NCBI RefSeq assembly: GCF_023501975.1
Contig: NZ_JAMFLH010000010.1
Location: forward strand, 62,001-126,000
DNA: 64,000 nucleotides
Direction: 5' to 3'
Source: Altererythrobacter sp. KTW20L
GTDB lineage: Bacteria; Pseudomonadota; Alphaproteobacteria; Sphingomonadales; Sphingomonadaceae
Below, in pieces: positions 1-7,918 of this stretch. Position numbers and translations under genes: made by a program. Every line of letters starts with the position of its first letter. Position 1 is the first letter of the stretch. The notes under the pieces were generated by a model. It searched no databases. It saw nothing but the letters and a program-made list of their open reading frames with translations, and was not told where the DNA came from.

Positions 1-35
1 CGATCCACAACCGGCTGGGCGGCAGGCAATGCGCC

Positions 36-470
36 TCAACGAAGCGCGGCGATTTCCGTGGGCGAGATCGGGCCGGGATAGTCGTTGCCGAAATTGGTTC
101 GCACATAGTTGACCACGTCGGCGATCTGCTGGTCGTCCAGCATGTCGGCCATCGGCGGCATGCCGTTCATGCCCTTGACGACGATGTAGGCAGGGTAGCG
201 GCTGCCGAGCAGGCGGGGGTTATTGGCGAGCGCCGGGTAGAATCCCGCTCCGACGGCGCCCATGGCATCGGGCATGTGGCAGGCGGCGCAGACATTGGCA
301 TAGACGTCCGCGCCCGTCGGGCCGCTGATCGTGGTGGAGGCGGCGGTGCTGTCGGCATCTGCGCCGACAGGAGAGGCAGGAGCCGTCTGTGCATCCGCAC
401 CGGCAGCGAGTGCGCCGCTCAGTGCCAGGGTGACGGCTGCAAGTGCGGCGAGCGGAGTCTTGGCTGTCAT
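36..470 (-). CDS. small exported c-type cytochrome, partner of amine oxidase
   Basis: A 144-residue class I cytochrome c. Residues 1-28 form a Sec signal peptide ending near ADAQ. The heme site is CAACH at residues 61-65 and the likely axial methionine is Met104 in MNGMPPM. The start is the ATG just 5 bases after the stop of the upstream amine oxidase gene; a longer in-frame extension upstream would read through the oxidase's 3' end and gives non-protein-like residues. The tight spacing means it is cotranscribed with the oxidase. By analogy with Pseudomonas putida NicA2 and its adjacent cytochrome CycN, it may take electrons from the reduced flavoenzyme in the periplasm. The pairing is inferred; the cytochrome fold is clear. 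Confidence 0.88.
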   Translation of the reverse strand: MTAKTPLAALAAVTLALSGALAAGADAQTAPASPVGADADSTAASTTISGPTGADVYANVCAACHMPDAMGAVGAGFYPALANNPRLLGSRYPAYIVVKGMNGMPPMADMLDDQQIADVVNYVRTNFGNDYPGPISPTEIAALR

Positions 471-475
471 AGCGG

Positions 476-2080
476 TTATCCTGCCTGGACGCGTTGATGG
501 AGCCGCTCGATCACATCGAGCGAGGAGGTAATCGCACCTTCGATCCAGCCGCCGATGTACGAGGCGTGCTCGCCCGCCACCATGAAGCGGCCATCGATCT
601 CGCACAGGTTGCGATAGTGGGTGGCGCGGCTTTCCTCGCTCCACATGCCGAAGCAGCCCAGAGTCCACGGCACGCGGTGCCAGCCGACGGAAATGCCGTT
701 CATGAACTCTTCCCGATATTGCGGGTGGATCTGCGCCCCCCAGTCCACCGCACGCTGCACCCGCTGGGCGGGTGACTGGCCGGTCAGTTCATAGGACATG
801 GCCCCGCCGGTATAGGCCCCCAGCAAGACGCCCGGCCCGCGCGAACCATAGCCATAGCTGGGATAGGAAATCTGGCTGATCGGCAGGTTGGTGCTGGTGA
901 TGCCGCCAAAGATCTGTTCGTCCTGCTCCCAGAAGCGGCGCTTGAATTCCAGCCCGATCTTGACGCTGGGACGATAGGGCACGGCCTTGATGGCGGCGGC
1001 CAGCGGAGCGTTCACGTTGAGCGGGATCTGCGCCAGGACAGAAAGCGGAATGGTGCAGATGCAATAGTCTGCCCGCGCGCTCAGCCGCTCCTCGGTGCGG
1101 GTATCCATATAGTCCACCGTCACACCGCTATCGTCCTGGCTGATGGCGGTGACCTTGGAATTGAGCCTGATGAGGTGGCCTACCGCCCGGTCGAACCCGG
1201 CAGCGATCTGGCCCATGCCGCCGACCGGCTGGAAGATTGCGTGCTGGTGTTCGTTGCTGAGATGGGTGCCGATGTTGCGCCACATGCCCGATTTCAACAC
1301 GGTGGAGATGTCGAGCGGATCGGACGGGATCGGTTCCGCAGTCAGGCCGCCGCCGGGGCCCTTGCTCCACCCGCGCCGCCGGGCAGATTCCGCGCTTCTG
1401 ACATAGCGCATATTGCTGTCGAGCGCGCCCCACGAACGCAGAGATTCCAGCAGGATTTCGGCATCCTCTGCCGTAACCGCATCGTTCAGCGCGTTCTGGT
1501 TGACCGCCTTTGCCAGCAGTTCGGAGACATGGCCGTAATAGTCGGCCTGGATGGTCTTGTAGCGCTGTGGTTGCCCGCCGAAGGCGGAGGTGGAGTGGAG
1601 ATAGGCGTTGTAATTGTTCTGCTGGAAGGGTTCCAGCGCCACGCCCAGTTCCTGGCAATAGTGGATCAGCCCGCCATGCTCTGTCGGGATGCGCCAGGGG
1701 CCGGGGTTGATGTAGTTGCCTTCCGCAAACTCGCAGGTCTGCGTGGCACCGCCCAGTTCGGTAAAGGTGTCGCCGCCCTTGATGGTCCAGGCGCGCCCGC
1801 CGACGCGGGGGTTGTATTCGAGGACTTTCACCTCGTAGCCCGCACGGCTCAGTTCCAGCGCCGCGACCATCCCGGCCACACCCGCGCCCAGCACCAGAAC
1901 CGACTTGCCCTTGGCCCCGCCGTCCAGCTTGATCGGTCCGGTGAAGGTGGATGCGTGGGCCTGGTTGAGGGGGGCCATGGCCATCAGCATGGCGCCGGCC
2001 CCGGCAGACTTGCCGATGAGCGAAAGCAGTTCGCGTTTGTTCATCGCGAAGCCGGGTGCGAATTGCGGTGTATCAGTCAT
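476..2080 (-). CDS. flavin monoamine oxidase / dehydrogenase (NicA2-like), exported
   Basis: A 534-residue FAD-dependent amine oxidase of the MAO/NicA2 type. The dinucleotide-binding motif GAGVAG is at residues 65-70, followed by the RVGGRAW segment. The C-terminal flavin-contact region reads GEHASYIGGWIEGA. The N-terminus (KRELLSLIG, then a hydrophobic stretch to about residue 43) resembles a Tat signal with a KR pair in place of RR; a second possible start is Met13 (position 2044). It would oxidise a primary or secondary amine to an imine or aldehyde in the periplasm. The substrate cannot be read from the sequence. The next gene, 5 bases downstream, encodes a cytochrome c, which suggests dehydrogenase rather than oxygen-using chemistry. 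Confidence 0.85.
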   Translation of the reverse strand: MTDTPQFAPGFAMNKRELLSLIGKSAGAGAMLMAMAPLNQAHASTFTGPIKLDGGAKGKSVLVLGAGVAGMVAALELSRAGYEVKVLEYNPRVGGRAWTIKGGDTFTELGGATQTCEFAEGNYINPGPWRIPTEHGGLIHYCQELGVALEPFQQNNYNAYLHSTSAFGGQPQRYKTIQADYYGHVSELLAKAVNQNALNDAVTAEDAEILLESLRSWGALDSNMRYVRSAESARRRGWSKGPGGGLTAEPIPSDPLDISTVLKSGMWRNIGTHLSNEHQHAIFQPVGGMGQIAAGFDRAVGHLIRLNSKVTAISQDDSGVTVDYMDTRTEERLSARADYCICTIPLSVLAQIPLNVNAPLAAAIKAVPYRPSVKIGLEFKRRFWEQDEQIFGGITSTNLPISQISYPSYGYGSRGPGVLLGAYTGGAMSYELTGQSPAQRVQRAVDWGAQIHPQYREEFMNGISVGWHRVPWTLGCFGMWSEESRATHYRNLCEIDGRFMVAGEHASYIGGWIEGAITSSLDVIERLHQRVQAG

Positions 2081-2190
2081 GCGCCCGTCCTTAGCCGTGG
2101 CCCATGGTCTGCCTGGTCAGGCGGCAGATCTTATCGGGCGGCTCCGGCAATGTCGGATTGCGCGGGCAGCAAGGGCATACGCTATTTGGC

Positions 2191-2553
2191 TTATTCCCGG
2201 CCTGCCAGCCTCAGCAGAGCAGCTGCGTGAGTCTCGGCTGCATGGTGCATTTCGGCGTCGAGCCGGCGGTAGGCATCCAGCACCTCGCGGCCCCGGCGGG
2301 TCAGCACCGATCCGCCATGAGCCGGGCCGCCCTTCGCCGTCTCCACCACCGCGCCGCCCCAGTGGCAGTTGAGCACGTCGATCATGTCCCGCGTGCGGCG
2401 ATAGCTGATGCCGAGATCGCGACCGGCGGCGGAAATCGATCCCGTGCGTTCGACCGCTTCGAGCAGGTCGGCCTTGCCGGGGCCAATGGCGATTTCGTCC
2501 CCCACCAGGATCTGCGCCTTTACTTTCAGGCGGGGGGCGGGCGGCGTGGTCAT
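2191..2553 (-). CDS. ModE-type HTH regulator, DNA-binding domain only
   Basis: A 120-residue protein matching the N-terminal winged-helix domain of ModE (GPGKADLLEAVERTGSISAA, then GISYRRTRDMIDVLN). It ends after that domain, so the C-terminal molybdate-binding Mop domains of full-length ModE are absent. Such short ModE-like regulators are known in other proteobacteria. It is divergent from modA across a 110-base gap holding an inverted repeat, so control of modABC is the natural reading. How it senses molybdate without a binding domain is not visible. ATG at 2553 opens the conserved sequence; further upstream the frame overlaps modA antisense. Confidence 0.85.
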   Translation of the reverse strand: MTTPPAPRLKVKAQILVGDEIAIGPGKADLLEAVERTGSISAAGRDLGISYRRTRDMIDVLNCHWGGAVVETAKGGPAHGGSVLTRRGREVLDAYRRLDAEMHHAAETHAAALLRLAGRE

Positions 2554-2618
2554 GGACCTGCACTTATCATTGGAAGCGGCGTTGCCAAACAGCTTGCATG
2601 ATGCGGGTATTCCGGCAT

Positions 2619-2646
2619 AGCGATGTATATGCAAGCGCATATCGCT
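2619..2646. promoter_or_regulatory. candidate ModE operator in modE-modA gap
   Basis: An inverted repeat AGCGAT (2619-2624) and ATCGCT (2641-2646) separated by 16 bases that are partly AT-rich (GTATAT). It lies 18 bases before the modA ATG and within the divergent gap. ModE operators in other bacteria are also separated inverted repeats, but the half-site here is not identical to the Escherichia coli one. Confidence 0.45.
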
Positions 2647-2663
2647 TCCTGCAGGATCGTTCG

Positions 2664-3452
2664 ATGATACCCTTGTCCGCCCGGCGCCGGCTCGCGCTCC
2701 TATGCTGCGTGCTGTTGTCCGCTTGCGGCACCAGCCCTGACGATAGTGCGCGCGTTGCCGCTGCCTCGGACTTGCGGTTGGCCCTGACGGAGGTGGCGGC
2801 CGCGTTTGAGAGCGAGACCGGGCACGAGGTGGACCTGGTGTTTGGCTCGTCGGGCAACTTCTTCCAGCAGTTGCAGCACGATGCGCCGTTCGACCTGTTC
2901 CTTTCGGCGGACGAGCAATATGTGCTCGATCTGGCAGAGGCCGGGAAAACGCGGGACCGGGGGCGTCTCTATGCCGTAGGTCGCCTTGCGCTTGTTGCGC
3001 CCACAGGCTCGCCCCTGCAACTCGATCCGCAGCTTCAAGGGCTGCGCCAGGCCGCTGCAAGTGGCCAGATCGAACAGTTCGCCATCGCCAATCCCGACCA
3101 CGCGCCATATGGCCAGCGCGCCCGCGAAGCGCTCGAACACGTGGGCTTGTGGGACGAGCTGGAGCCAAGGCTCGTAATGGGCGAAAACGTGTCGCAGGCT
3201 ATGCAGTTTGCTGTGACCGGCGGGGCGCAAGGGGGAATCGTCGCCCTGTCCCTGGTAAACGATCCGGCGCTGCAGGGAAAAATCGACCACGTGGTGATCC
3301 CCGCCGACTGGCACCAGCCCTTGCGCCAGCGGATGGTGCTGATGCGTGATGCCGGGCCGGTGGCCGAACAGTTCTATCGCTATCTTTCAGGCGACGAGGC
3401 ACGGCGCATTTTCGAGCGCAGCGGTTTTACCCTGCCCGATGGAGCAGGCTGA
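2664..3452 (+). CDS. modA: molybdate ABC transporter, substrate-binding lipoprotein
   Basis: A 262-residue periplasmic binding protein. The signal peptide carries a lipobox LSAC, so it is probably a lipoprotein. The mature part has the ModA signatures VAAASDLRLAL near the start, VFGSSGNFFQQL, DLFLSADEQYV, and ATGGAQ-like VTGGAQGGIVALS. ATG at 2664 is chosen because it directly precedes the signal peptide and has AGGA 7-10 bases upstream. An earlier in-frame ATG at 2598 would put an unlikely charged extension ahead of the signal and overlap the candidate operator. It is followed by modB after 3 bases and delivers molybdate or tungstate to ModBC. Confidence 0.93.
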   Translation: MIPLSARRRLALLCCVLLSACGTSPDDSARVAAASDLRLALTEVAAAFESETGHEVDLVFGSSGNFFQQLQHDAPFDLFLSADEQYVLDLAEAGKTRDRGRLYAVGRLALVAPTGSPLQLDPQLQGLRQAAASGQIEQFAIANPDHAPYGQRAREALEHVGLWDELEPRLVMGENVSQAMQFAVTGGAQGGIVALSLVNDPALQGKIDHVVIPADWHQPLRQRMVLMRDAGPVAEQFYRYLSGDEARRIFERSGFTLPDGAG

Positions 3453-3455
3453 CAC

Positions 3456-4121
3456 ATGGACTGGCAGGCCCTGATCCTGGCGCTGCAACTGGGGGCGGCA
3501 ACGGTGGCGATTCTGCTGCCGCTGGCCCTGCTGCTGGGGCGGTGGCTGGCCTATGCGCGGTTTCGCGGCAAGGCGCTGGCAGAGGCGCTGGTGATCCTGC
3601 CGCTGGTGTTGCCTCCCACAGTGATCGGGTTCTACCTGCTGGTCGGCCTGGGTCCGACGTCGCCCATTGGAATGGCGTGGCGCAGTGTCTTCGGCACCAA
3701 CCTGGTGTTCACGTTCGAAGCGATCCTCATCGCCTCCGTCATCGTCAACCTGCCCTTTGCCGTGCAGCCGGTCCAACGGGCCTTCGAGAGCGTCGGGACG
3801 GACTTGCGGGACGCTGCGGCGACCTGCGGCCATTCGCAGTGGCAGGCATTCCGGCGGATCGAACTGCCGCTGGCCTGGCCCGGCGTGGTGACAGGCGCAG
3901 TCCTCACCTTCGCCCACACGCTGGGCGAATTCGGCGTGGTGCTGATGATCGGCGGGTCGATCCCCGGCGAGACACGCACCTTGTCCCTGTCGATTTATGA
4001 CCGGGTGCAGGCCTTCGACATGGCCGGGGCCAATGCCATGGCACTGCTGCTGATGGGTGTATCGCTGGCGACAGTGACCGCTACTTTCTACCTTGCCAGA
4101 AGGGTTCGCCCGCATGGCTGA
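3456..4121 (+). CDS. modB: molybdate ABC transporter permease
   Basis: A 221-residue inner-membrane permease with about five hydrophobic segments. The ABC-coupling EAA loop region is around DLRDAAATCGHSQWQAFRRI, followed by TLGEFGVVLMIGGSIPGETR, a stretch highly typical of ModB. It starts 3 bases after modA and its end overlaps the start of modC by 8 bases, consistent with translational coupling. Confidence 0.95.
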   Translation: MDWQALILALQLGAATVAILLPLALLLGRWLAYARFRGKALAEALVILPLVLPPTVIGFYLLVGLGPTSPIGMAWRSVFGTNLVFTFEAILIASVIVNLPFAVQPVQRAFESVGTDLRDAAATCGHSQWQAFRRIELPLAWPGVVTGAVLTFAHTLGEFGVVLMIGGSIPGETRTLSLSIYDRVQAFDMAGANAMALLLMGVSLATVTATFYLARRVRPHG

Positions 4122-4833
4122 CGGTTTGCACATCAGCTTGCGGCAGGACGCGCCGATCATGCTGGATTTCGATCTGGCGGTTCCGCGCGGGCGGACGCTC
4201 GCGATGGTTGGTCCGTCGGGCGCGGGCAAATCCACCGTGCTGCGCGCGATTGCCGGGCTGCACCATCCGGCGGCAGGCGCGGTCAGTTGCAATGGCGAGA
4301 CCTGGTTCGACAGCGCGAGCGGCGTGGACCTGGCGGCCAAGGACCGCAAGGTGGGCTTCGTGTTCCAGTCCTACGCCCTTTTTCCGCACCTTTCGGCAGC
4401 AGCCAACGTGATGCAGGCCATGCTCGATCTGCCGGCTGACGAGCGAGCCGAACAGGCCGCAGACCTGATGGCCCGCCTGGGCCTGGCCGGCCTTGAGCAT
4501 CGCAAGCCAGGCCAGATCTCTGGCGGGCAGCAACAGCGCGTTGCCCTGGCGCGGGCGCTGGCGCGGCGGCCGGAAGTGCTGCTGCTGGACGAGCCGTTTT
4601 CTGCCGTGGACCATCCAATCCGTCGCCTGCTGCACCGCTCGCTGGAGCAGGTGCGGACCATGTCGAATATTCCCATCGTGCTGGTCACCCACGATATCGC
4701 CGATGCAGCCCGGGTGGCGGATGACCTGTGCTTCATGCAGCACGGCCGGAACGTCGAGACGGGTCCGGTCATTGATCTGCTGGACCGGCCGACCTCGCTA
4801 CTGGCGCAATGGATGGACCACGAAGAAGCCTGA
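4114..4833 (+). CDS. modC: molybdate ABC transporter ATP-binding protein
   Basis: A 239-residue ABC ATPase. Walker A GPSGAGKS, Q-loop FVFQSYALFPHL, signature SGGQQQRVALARAL, Walker B VLLLDEPFSAVD and H-loop VTHDI are all present. It is short for ModC (often about 350 residues) because it lacks the C-terminal Mop (molybdate-sensing) domain. With a regulator that also lacks Mop domains, no obvious molybdate-sensing domain exists in this locus. Start ATG 4114 overlaps modB and has AGAAGGG about 9 bases upstream; an in-frame ATG at 4093 lacks such a site. Confidence 0.93.
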   Translation: MADGLHISLRQDAPIMLDFDLAVPRGRTLAMVGPSGAGKSTVLRAIAGLHHPAAGAVSCNGETWFDSASGVDLAAKDRKVGFVFQSYALFPHLSAAANVMQAMLDLPADERAEQAADLMARLGLAGLEHRKPGQISGGQQQRVALARALARRPEVLLLDEPFSAVDHPIRRLLHRSLEQVRTMSNIPIVLVTHDIADAARVADDLCFMQHGRNVETGPVIDLLDRPTSLLAQWMDHEEA

Positions 4834-4921
4834 CAGACCGGTCCGCATCTGTCATGGGGCGCTCATCCGCATATACGAACATGGCCACGACCATACCAAC
4901 GAACATACCAAAGGGACGATG

Positions 4922-5287
4922 ATGAAGGGTTACAAGGAACCGGGCTTTCAGGACCGGGCAACGGCATCGGCACGGGCCAAGGAGAAGGCGCTCGCCAAGC
5001 TGAAGGCCGCTCCCGTGCTCGACGAAGCCACCATCGCGGCCCGTGTGGCCCGCCAGGCCGAGAAGGAGGCCAAGGAGGCTGCCAAGCGCGAAGCTGCCCG
5101 CCTCGCCCGCGAACAGAAGCAGCGCGAAGCCGAGGAAAAGATCGCTGCCGCCCTGGCCGAGGAAGCCGCAGCCCAGGCCGAGGAGGAGGCCGCACAGGCG
5201 GCCCAGCCGACCGAGGAAGAACGCAAGGCCGAACGAGATGCCCGCTATGCCGCGCGCAAGAATCGCAAATCGGGCAAGTCCCGCTAG
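4922..5287 (+). CDS. DUF6481 family charged alpha-helical protein
   Basis: A 121-residue protein beginning MKGYKEPGFQDRATASARAK, the conserved start of the DUF6481 family common in sphingomonads. From about residue 30 it is almost entirely Ala, Glu, Lys and Arg, predicted as one long helix or coiled coil (ARQAEKEAKEAAKREAARLA). The tail is RKNRKSGKSR. It has no signal or membrane segment. An AGGGA site sits 5 bases before ATG 4922; the ATG 3 bases earlier is too close. No function is established. Confidence 0.8.
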   Translation: MKGYKEPGFQDRATASARAKEKALAKLKAAPVLDEATIAARVARQAEKEAKEAAKREAARLAREQKQREAEEKIAAALAEEAAAQAEEEAAQAAQPTEEERKAERDARYAARKNRKSGKSR

Positions 5288-5356
5288 GGGAGCCATCTGC
5301 GCTTCTCGGGTTGGCCACGGTTGACGGGTCGGTCGGGCATCCTATGCTGCAGTGCA

Positions 5357-6103
5357 ATGCTTAGTGTTCCCGATCACCTGAAACCTCCACCGCCGCTGGC
5401 GGACCTGATCCACGCCGGACCGTTTTCCCTGTTCCTCGATTTCGACGGAACGCTGGTCGAGATCGCCGACACGCCCGGTTCCATCGCGGTGCCCGACCTG
5501 CTGTCTGCGCGACTCGATGCGCTGTCTGACCGCCTCGGGGGCCGCCTGGCGCTCGTCAGCGGGCGCGGGATCGAGGATGTGGAGCGCCACTGCGGGACTA
5601 TCGCCGTCGCCATTGCCGGGTCGCACGGCGCGGCGCGGCGCATGGCGGGCGGCGAAGTGGGCGGAGCCGCAATGGTGCCGGTGCCTCCTGCCGTGGTTGC
5701 CCAGATCGAGGCCTTTGCCACGGCTCACGAAGTCGGCTTCGAGCGCAAGCCACATGGCGCTGCGCTCCATTCCCGCGAAAACCCGGCGCGTGAAGATGAG
5801 TGCCTGGCATTCATGACGTCGCTGGCCGAGCAGCACGGCCTCGCCATCAAGCGCGGCAAGATGGTGGTCGAATTGGTTCACCCCGGTGTCGACAAGGGGG
5901 CGGCGGTGGAAGCCTTCATGGCCGTTGCACCATTTGCGGGATCGACGCCCGTGTTCGTGGGCGACGACATTACCGACGAGGATGGCTTTGCCGCCTGCGA
6001 ACGGCTGGGAGGCTTCGGCATTTCCGTGGGGGAACGCAACAGCGCGCTCGCCCGTTACAATCTGGCGGATACCGCCGCAGTTCAACATTGGCTCCAACTT
6101 TGA
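5357..6103 (+). CDS. otsB: trehalose-6-phosphate phosphatase
   Basis: A 248-residue HAD-superfamily phosphatase that removes phosphate from trehalose-6-phosphate. Motif I LFLDFDGTLVEI is near residue 27, motif II LVSGR near residue 68, and motif III/IV FVGDDITDEDGF near residue 205, all typical of OtsB. The start at 5357 gives the family's usual N-terminus. Its TGA stop overlaps the TTG start of the GH15 gene (TTGA), and otsA follows, so the three form one operon for trehalose metabolism. Confidence 0.93.
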   Translation: MLSVPDHLKPPPPLADLIHAGPFSLFLDFDGTLVEIADTPGSIAVPDLLSARLDALSDRLGGRLALVSGRGIEDVERHCGTIAVAIAGSHGAARRMAGGEVGGAAMVPVPPAVVAQIEAFATAHEVGFERKPHGAALHSRENPAREDECLAFMTSLAEQHGLAIKRGKMVVELVHPGVDKGAAVEAFMAVAPFAGSTPVFVGDDITDEDGFAACERLGGFGISVGERNSALARYNLADTAAVQHWLQL

Positions 6104-7911
6104 CCATCCCTGAAAAAAGCGAAGCCCAGAGCCTTGAGCTGTGGCCCATCGGAAACTGCCAGGTCTCCGGCCTGATCAACCACGACGCAGGCCTCGTCTG
6201 GGGCTGCATTCCGCGGGTCGATGGCGATCCGGTATTCTGTTCGTTGCTCAATGCCGGTGACAGGGAGCGCGGCGTTTGGCGGTTCGAACTGGTCGGCCAG
6301 GTCTCCGCGACCCAGCGCTATGTCCGCAACACCCCGATCCTCGTCACCCGCCTCGAGGCCGAGGACGGAAGCGCGGTGGAGGTGACTGATTTCTGCCCCC
6401 GGTTCGAACGGTCGGGCCGCATGTATCGCCCGGTGGCTTTCGTGCGCACGGTGCGCCCGGTTGCGGGAACGCCGCGGATAAAGGTGACGCTCAGGCCCAT
6501 GCGCGACTATGGCGCGCAAGTGGCCGAAACCACCCATGGTACCAACCACGTGCGCTACCTTTTGGGCGACCAGGCCATGCGCCTCTCGACCGATGCGCCG
6601 GTGGGCTACGTGCTGGAAGGCCGGCCCTACCGCGTCGAAAGCGACCAGCATTTCTTCCTCGGGCCGGACGAGGCCTTCAGCGGCAACGTGCGGGCCGAAC
6701 TGCGCGAGATGGAAGACCTGACGCGCAAGTACTGGCAGATCTGGGTGCGCGGCCTTGCCACACCGCTGGAGTGGCAGGACGAAGTGATCCGCTGCGCCAT
6801 TACCCTGAAACTGTGCCAGCACGAGGAAACGGGCGCCATCGTCGCCGCGCTCACCACCTCGATACCCGAAGCGCCGGGCAGCCAGCGGACCTGGGACTAC
6901 CGGTTCTGCTGGATCCGCGATTCCTATTACACCGTGCAGGCGCTGAACCGGCTGGGCGCGCTCGACGTACTGGAGAAGTATCTCACCTATCTGCGCAACA
7001 TCGTCGACAACGCGCAAGGGGGGCATATCCAGCCGCTCTATTCGGTGATGGGCGATGGCGAGTTGCACGAGACTTTCGCCGATAACCTGGCGGGCTATCG
7101 CGGCATGGGGCCGGTGCGCGTGGGCAACGCCGCCTATCTGCAGGTGCAGCACGATTGCTATGGCCAGATCGTGCTACCTACGGTGCAGGGCTTCTTCGAC
7201 CAGCGCCTGCTGCGTATGGCCGATGATCACGATTTCGCCAGCCTGGAGCAAGTGGGCGAGATGGCCTGGGCCAAGCATGACCAGCCCGATGCGGGCCTGT
7301 GGGAATTCCGCACCCGGCAGGAAGTCCACACCTATTCCGCGGTCATGAGCTGGGCTGCCTGCGACCGGCTGGCCAATGCCGCCCTGCGGCTGGGCAAGGA
7401 GGATCGGGCGGAATACTGGTCTGCCCGCGCTGCCACAGTACGCACCAAAATAGATGCGGAGGCCTGGGTCGATACGTCCGATGGCGGCCACTATGGCGCC
7501 AGCTTTGAAAGCGACTATTTGGATGCCAGCCTGCTGCAGCTGGTCGAACTGCGCTATCTTGCGCCAGACGATCCACGCTTTGTGTCCACCTTCAACGCGG
7601 TTGAACAGGCGTTGAGGCGGGGCGAACACATGCTGCGCTATGCCCAGGAAGACGATTTCGGCGCGCCCGAAACCGCGTTCAACATCTGCACCTTCTGGCT
7701 GATTGATGCGCTGGCCCGCTGCGACCGCACGGTCGAGGCGCGCGAGCTGTTTACCACCATGCTGGGCCATACCACCCGGTCGGGCCTGCTGTCCGAAGAC
7801 ATGGACTTCGAGACGGGCGAGTTGTGGGGAAACTTTCCCCAGACCTACTCATTGGTGGGAGTGATCAATTGCGCAGGCCTTTTGTCGCAAAGTTGGAACA
7901 CCATACGATGA
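6100..7911 (+). CDS. glycoside hydrolase family 15 protein (glucoamylase or trehalase type)
   Basis: A 603-residue GH15 protein. The N-terminal domain begins near LELWPIGNCQVSGLI. The (alpha/alpha)6 catalytic domain includes TWDYRFCWIRDSYYTVQAL. A likely general acid Glu lies in GLWEFRTRQEVHTYSAVMSW and a likely base Glu in GLLSEDMDFE, before GNFPQTYSLVG. TTG at 6100 overlaps the otsB stop and is the only start giving the full fold; the first ATG is more than 400 bases further in. It sits between otsB and otsA. GH15 trehalases are known in mycobacteria and archaea, so trehalose hydrolysis is as likely as alpha-glucan hydrolysis. Confidence 0.88.
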   Translation: MTIPEKSEAQSLELWPIGNCQVSGLINHDAGLVWGCIPRVDGDPVFCSLLNAGDRERGVWRFELVGQVSATQRYVRNTPILVTRLEAEDGSAVEVTDFCPRFERSGRMYRPVAFVRTVRPVAGTPRIKVTLRPMRDYGAQVAETTHGTNHVRYLLGDQAMRLSTDAPVGYVLEGRPYRVESDQHFFLGPDEAFSGNVRAELREMEDLTRKYWQIWVRGLATPLEWQDEVIRCAITLKLCQHEETGAIVAALTTSIPEAPGSQRTWDYRFCWIRDSYYTVQALNRLGALDVLEKYLTYLRNIVDNAQGGHIQPLYSVMGDGELHETFADNLAGYRGMGPVRVGNAAYLQVQHDCYGQIVLPTVQGFFDQRLLRMADDHDFASLEQVGEMAWAKHDQPDAGLWEFRTRQEVHTYSAVMSWAACDRLANAALRLGKEDRAEYWSARAATVRTKIDAEAWVDTSDGGHYGASFESDYLDASLLQLVELRYLAPDDPRFVSTFNAVEQALRRGEHMLRYAQEDDFGAPETAFNICTFWLIDALARCDRTVEARELFTTMLGHTTRSGLLSEDMDFETGELWGNFPQTYSLVGVINCAGLLSQSWNTIR

Positions 7912-7918
7912 TGTGTCC

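Noticed and set aside
1-29. A minus-strand frame beginning TTG at 29 with a GAGG upstream, possibly the next gene after the cytochrome
   Set aside because: Only nine codons are inside the window and no family can be recognised.
471-668. Longer start for the cytochrome c gene
   Set aside because: The extension lies inside the amine oxidase gene, is Arg-rich and would hide the signal peptide.
2598-2663. Earlier modA start at 2598
   Set aside because: It would place 22 charged residues before the lipoprotein signal and run through the candidate operator; ATG 2664 has a better ribosome site.
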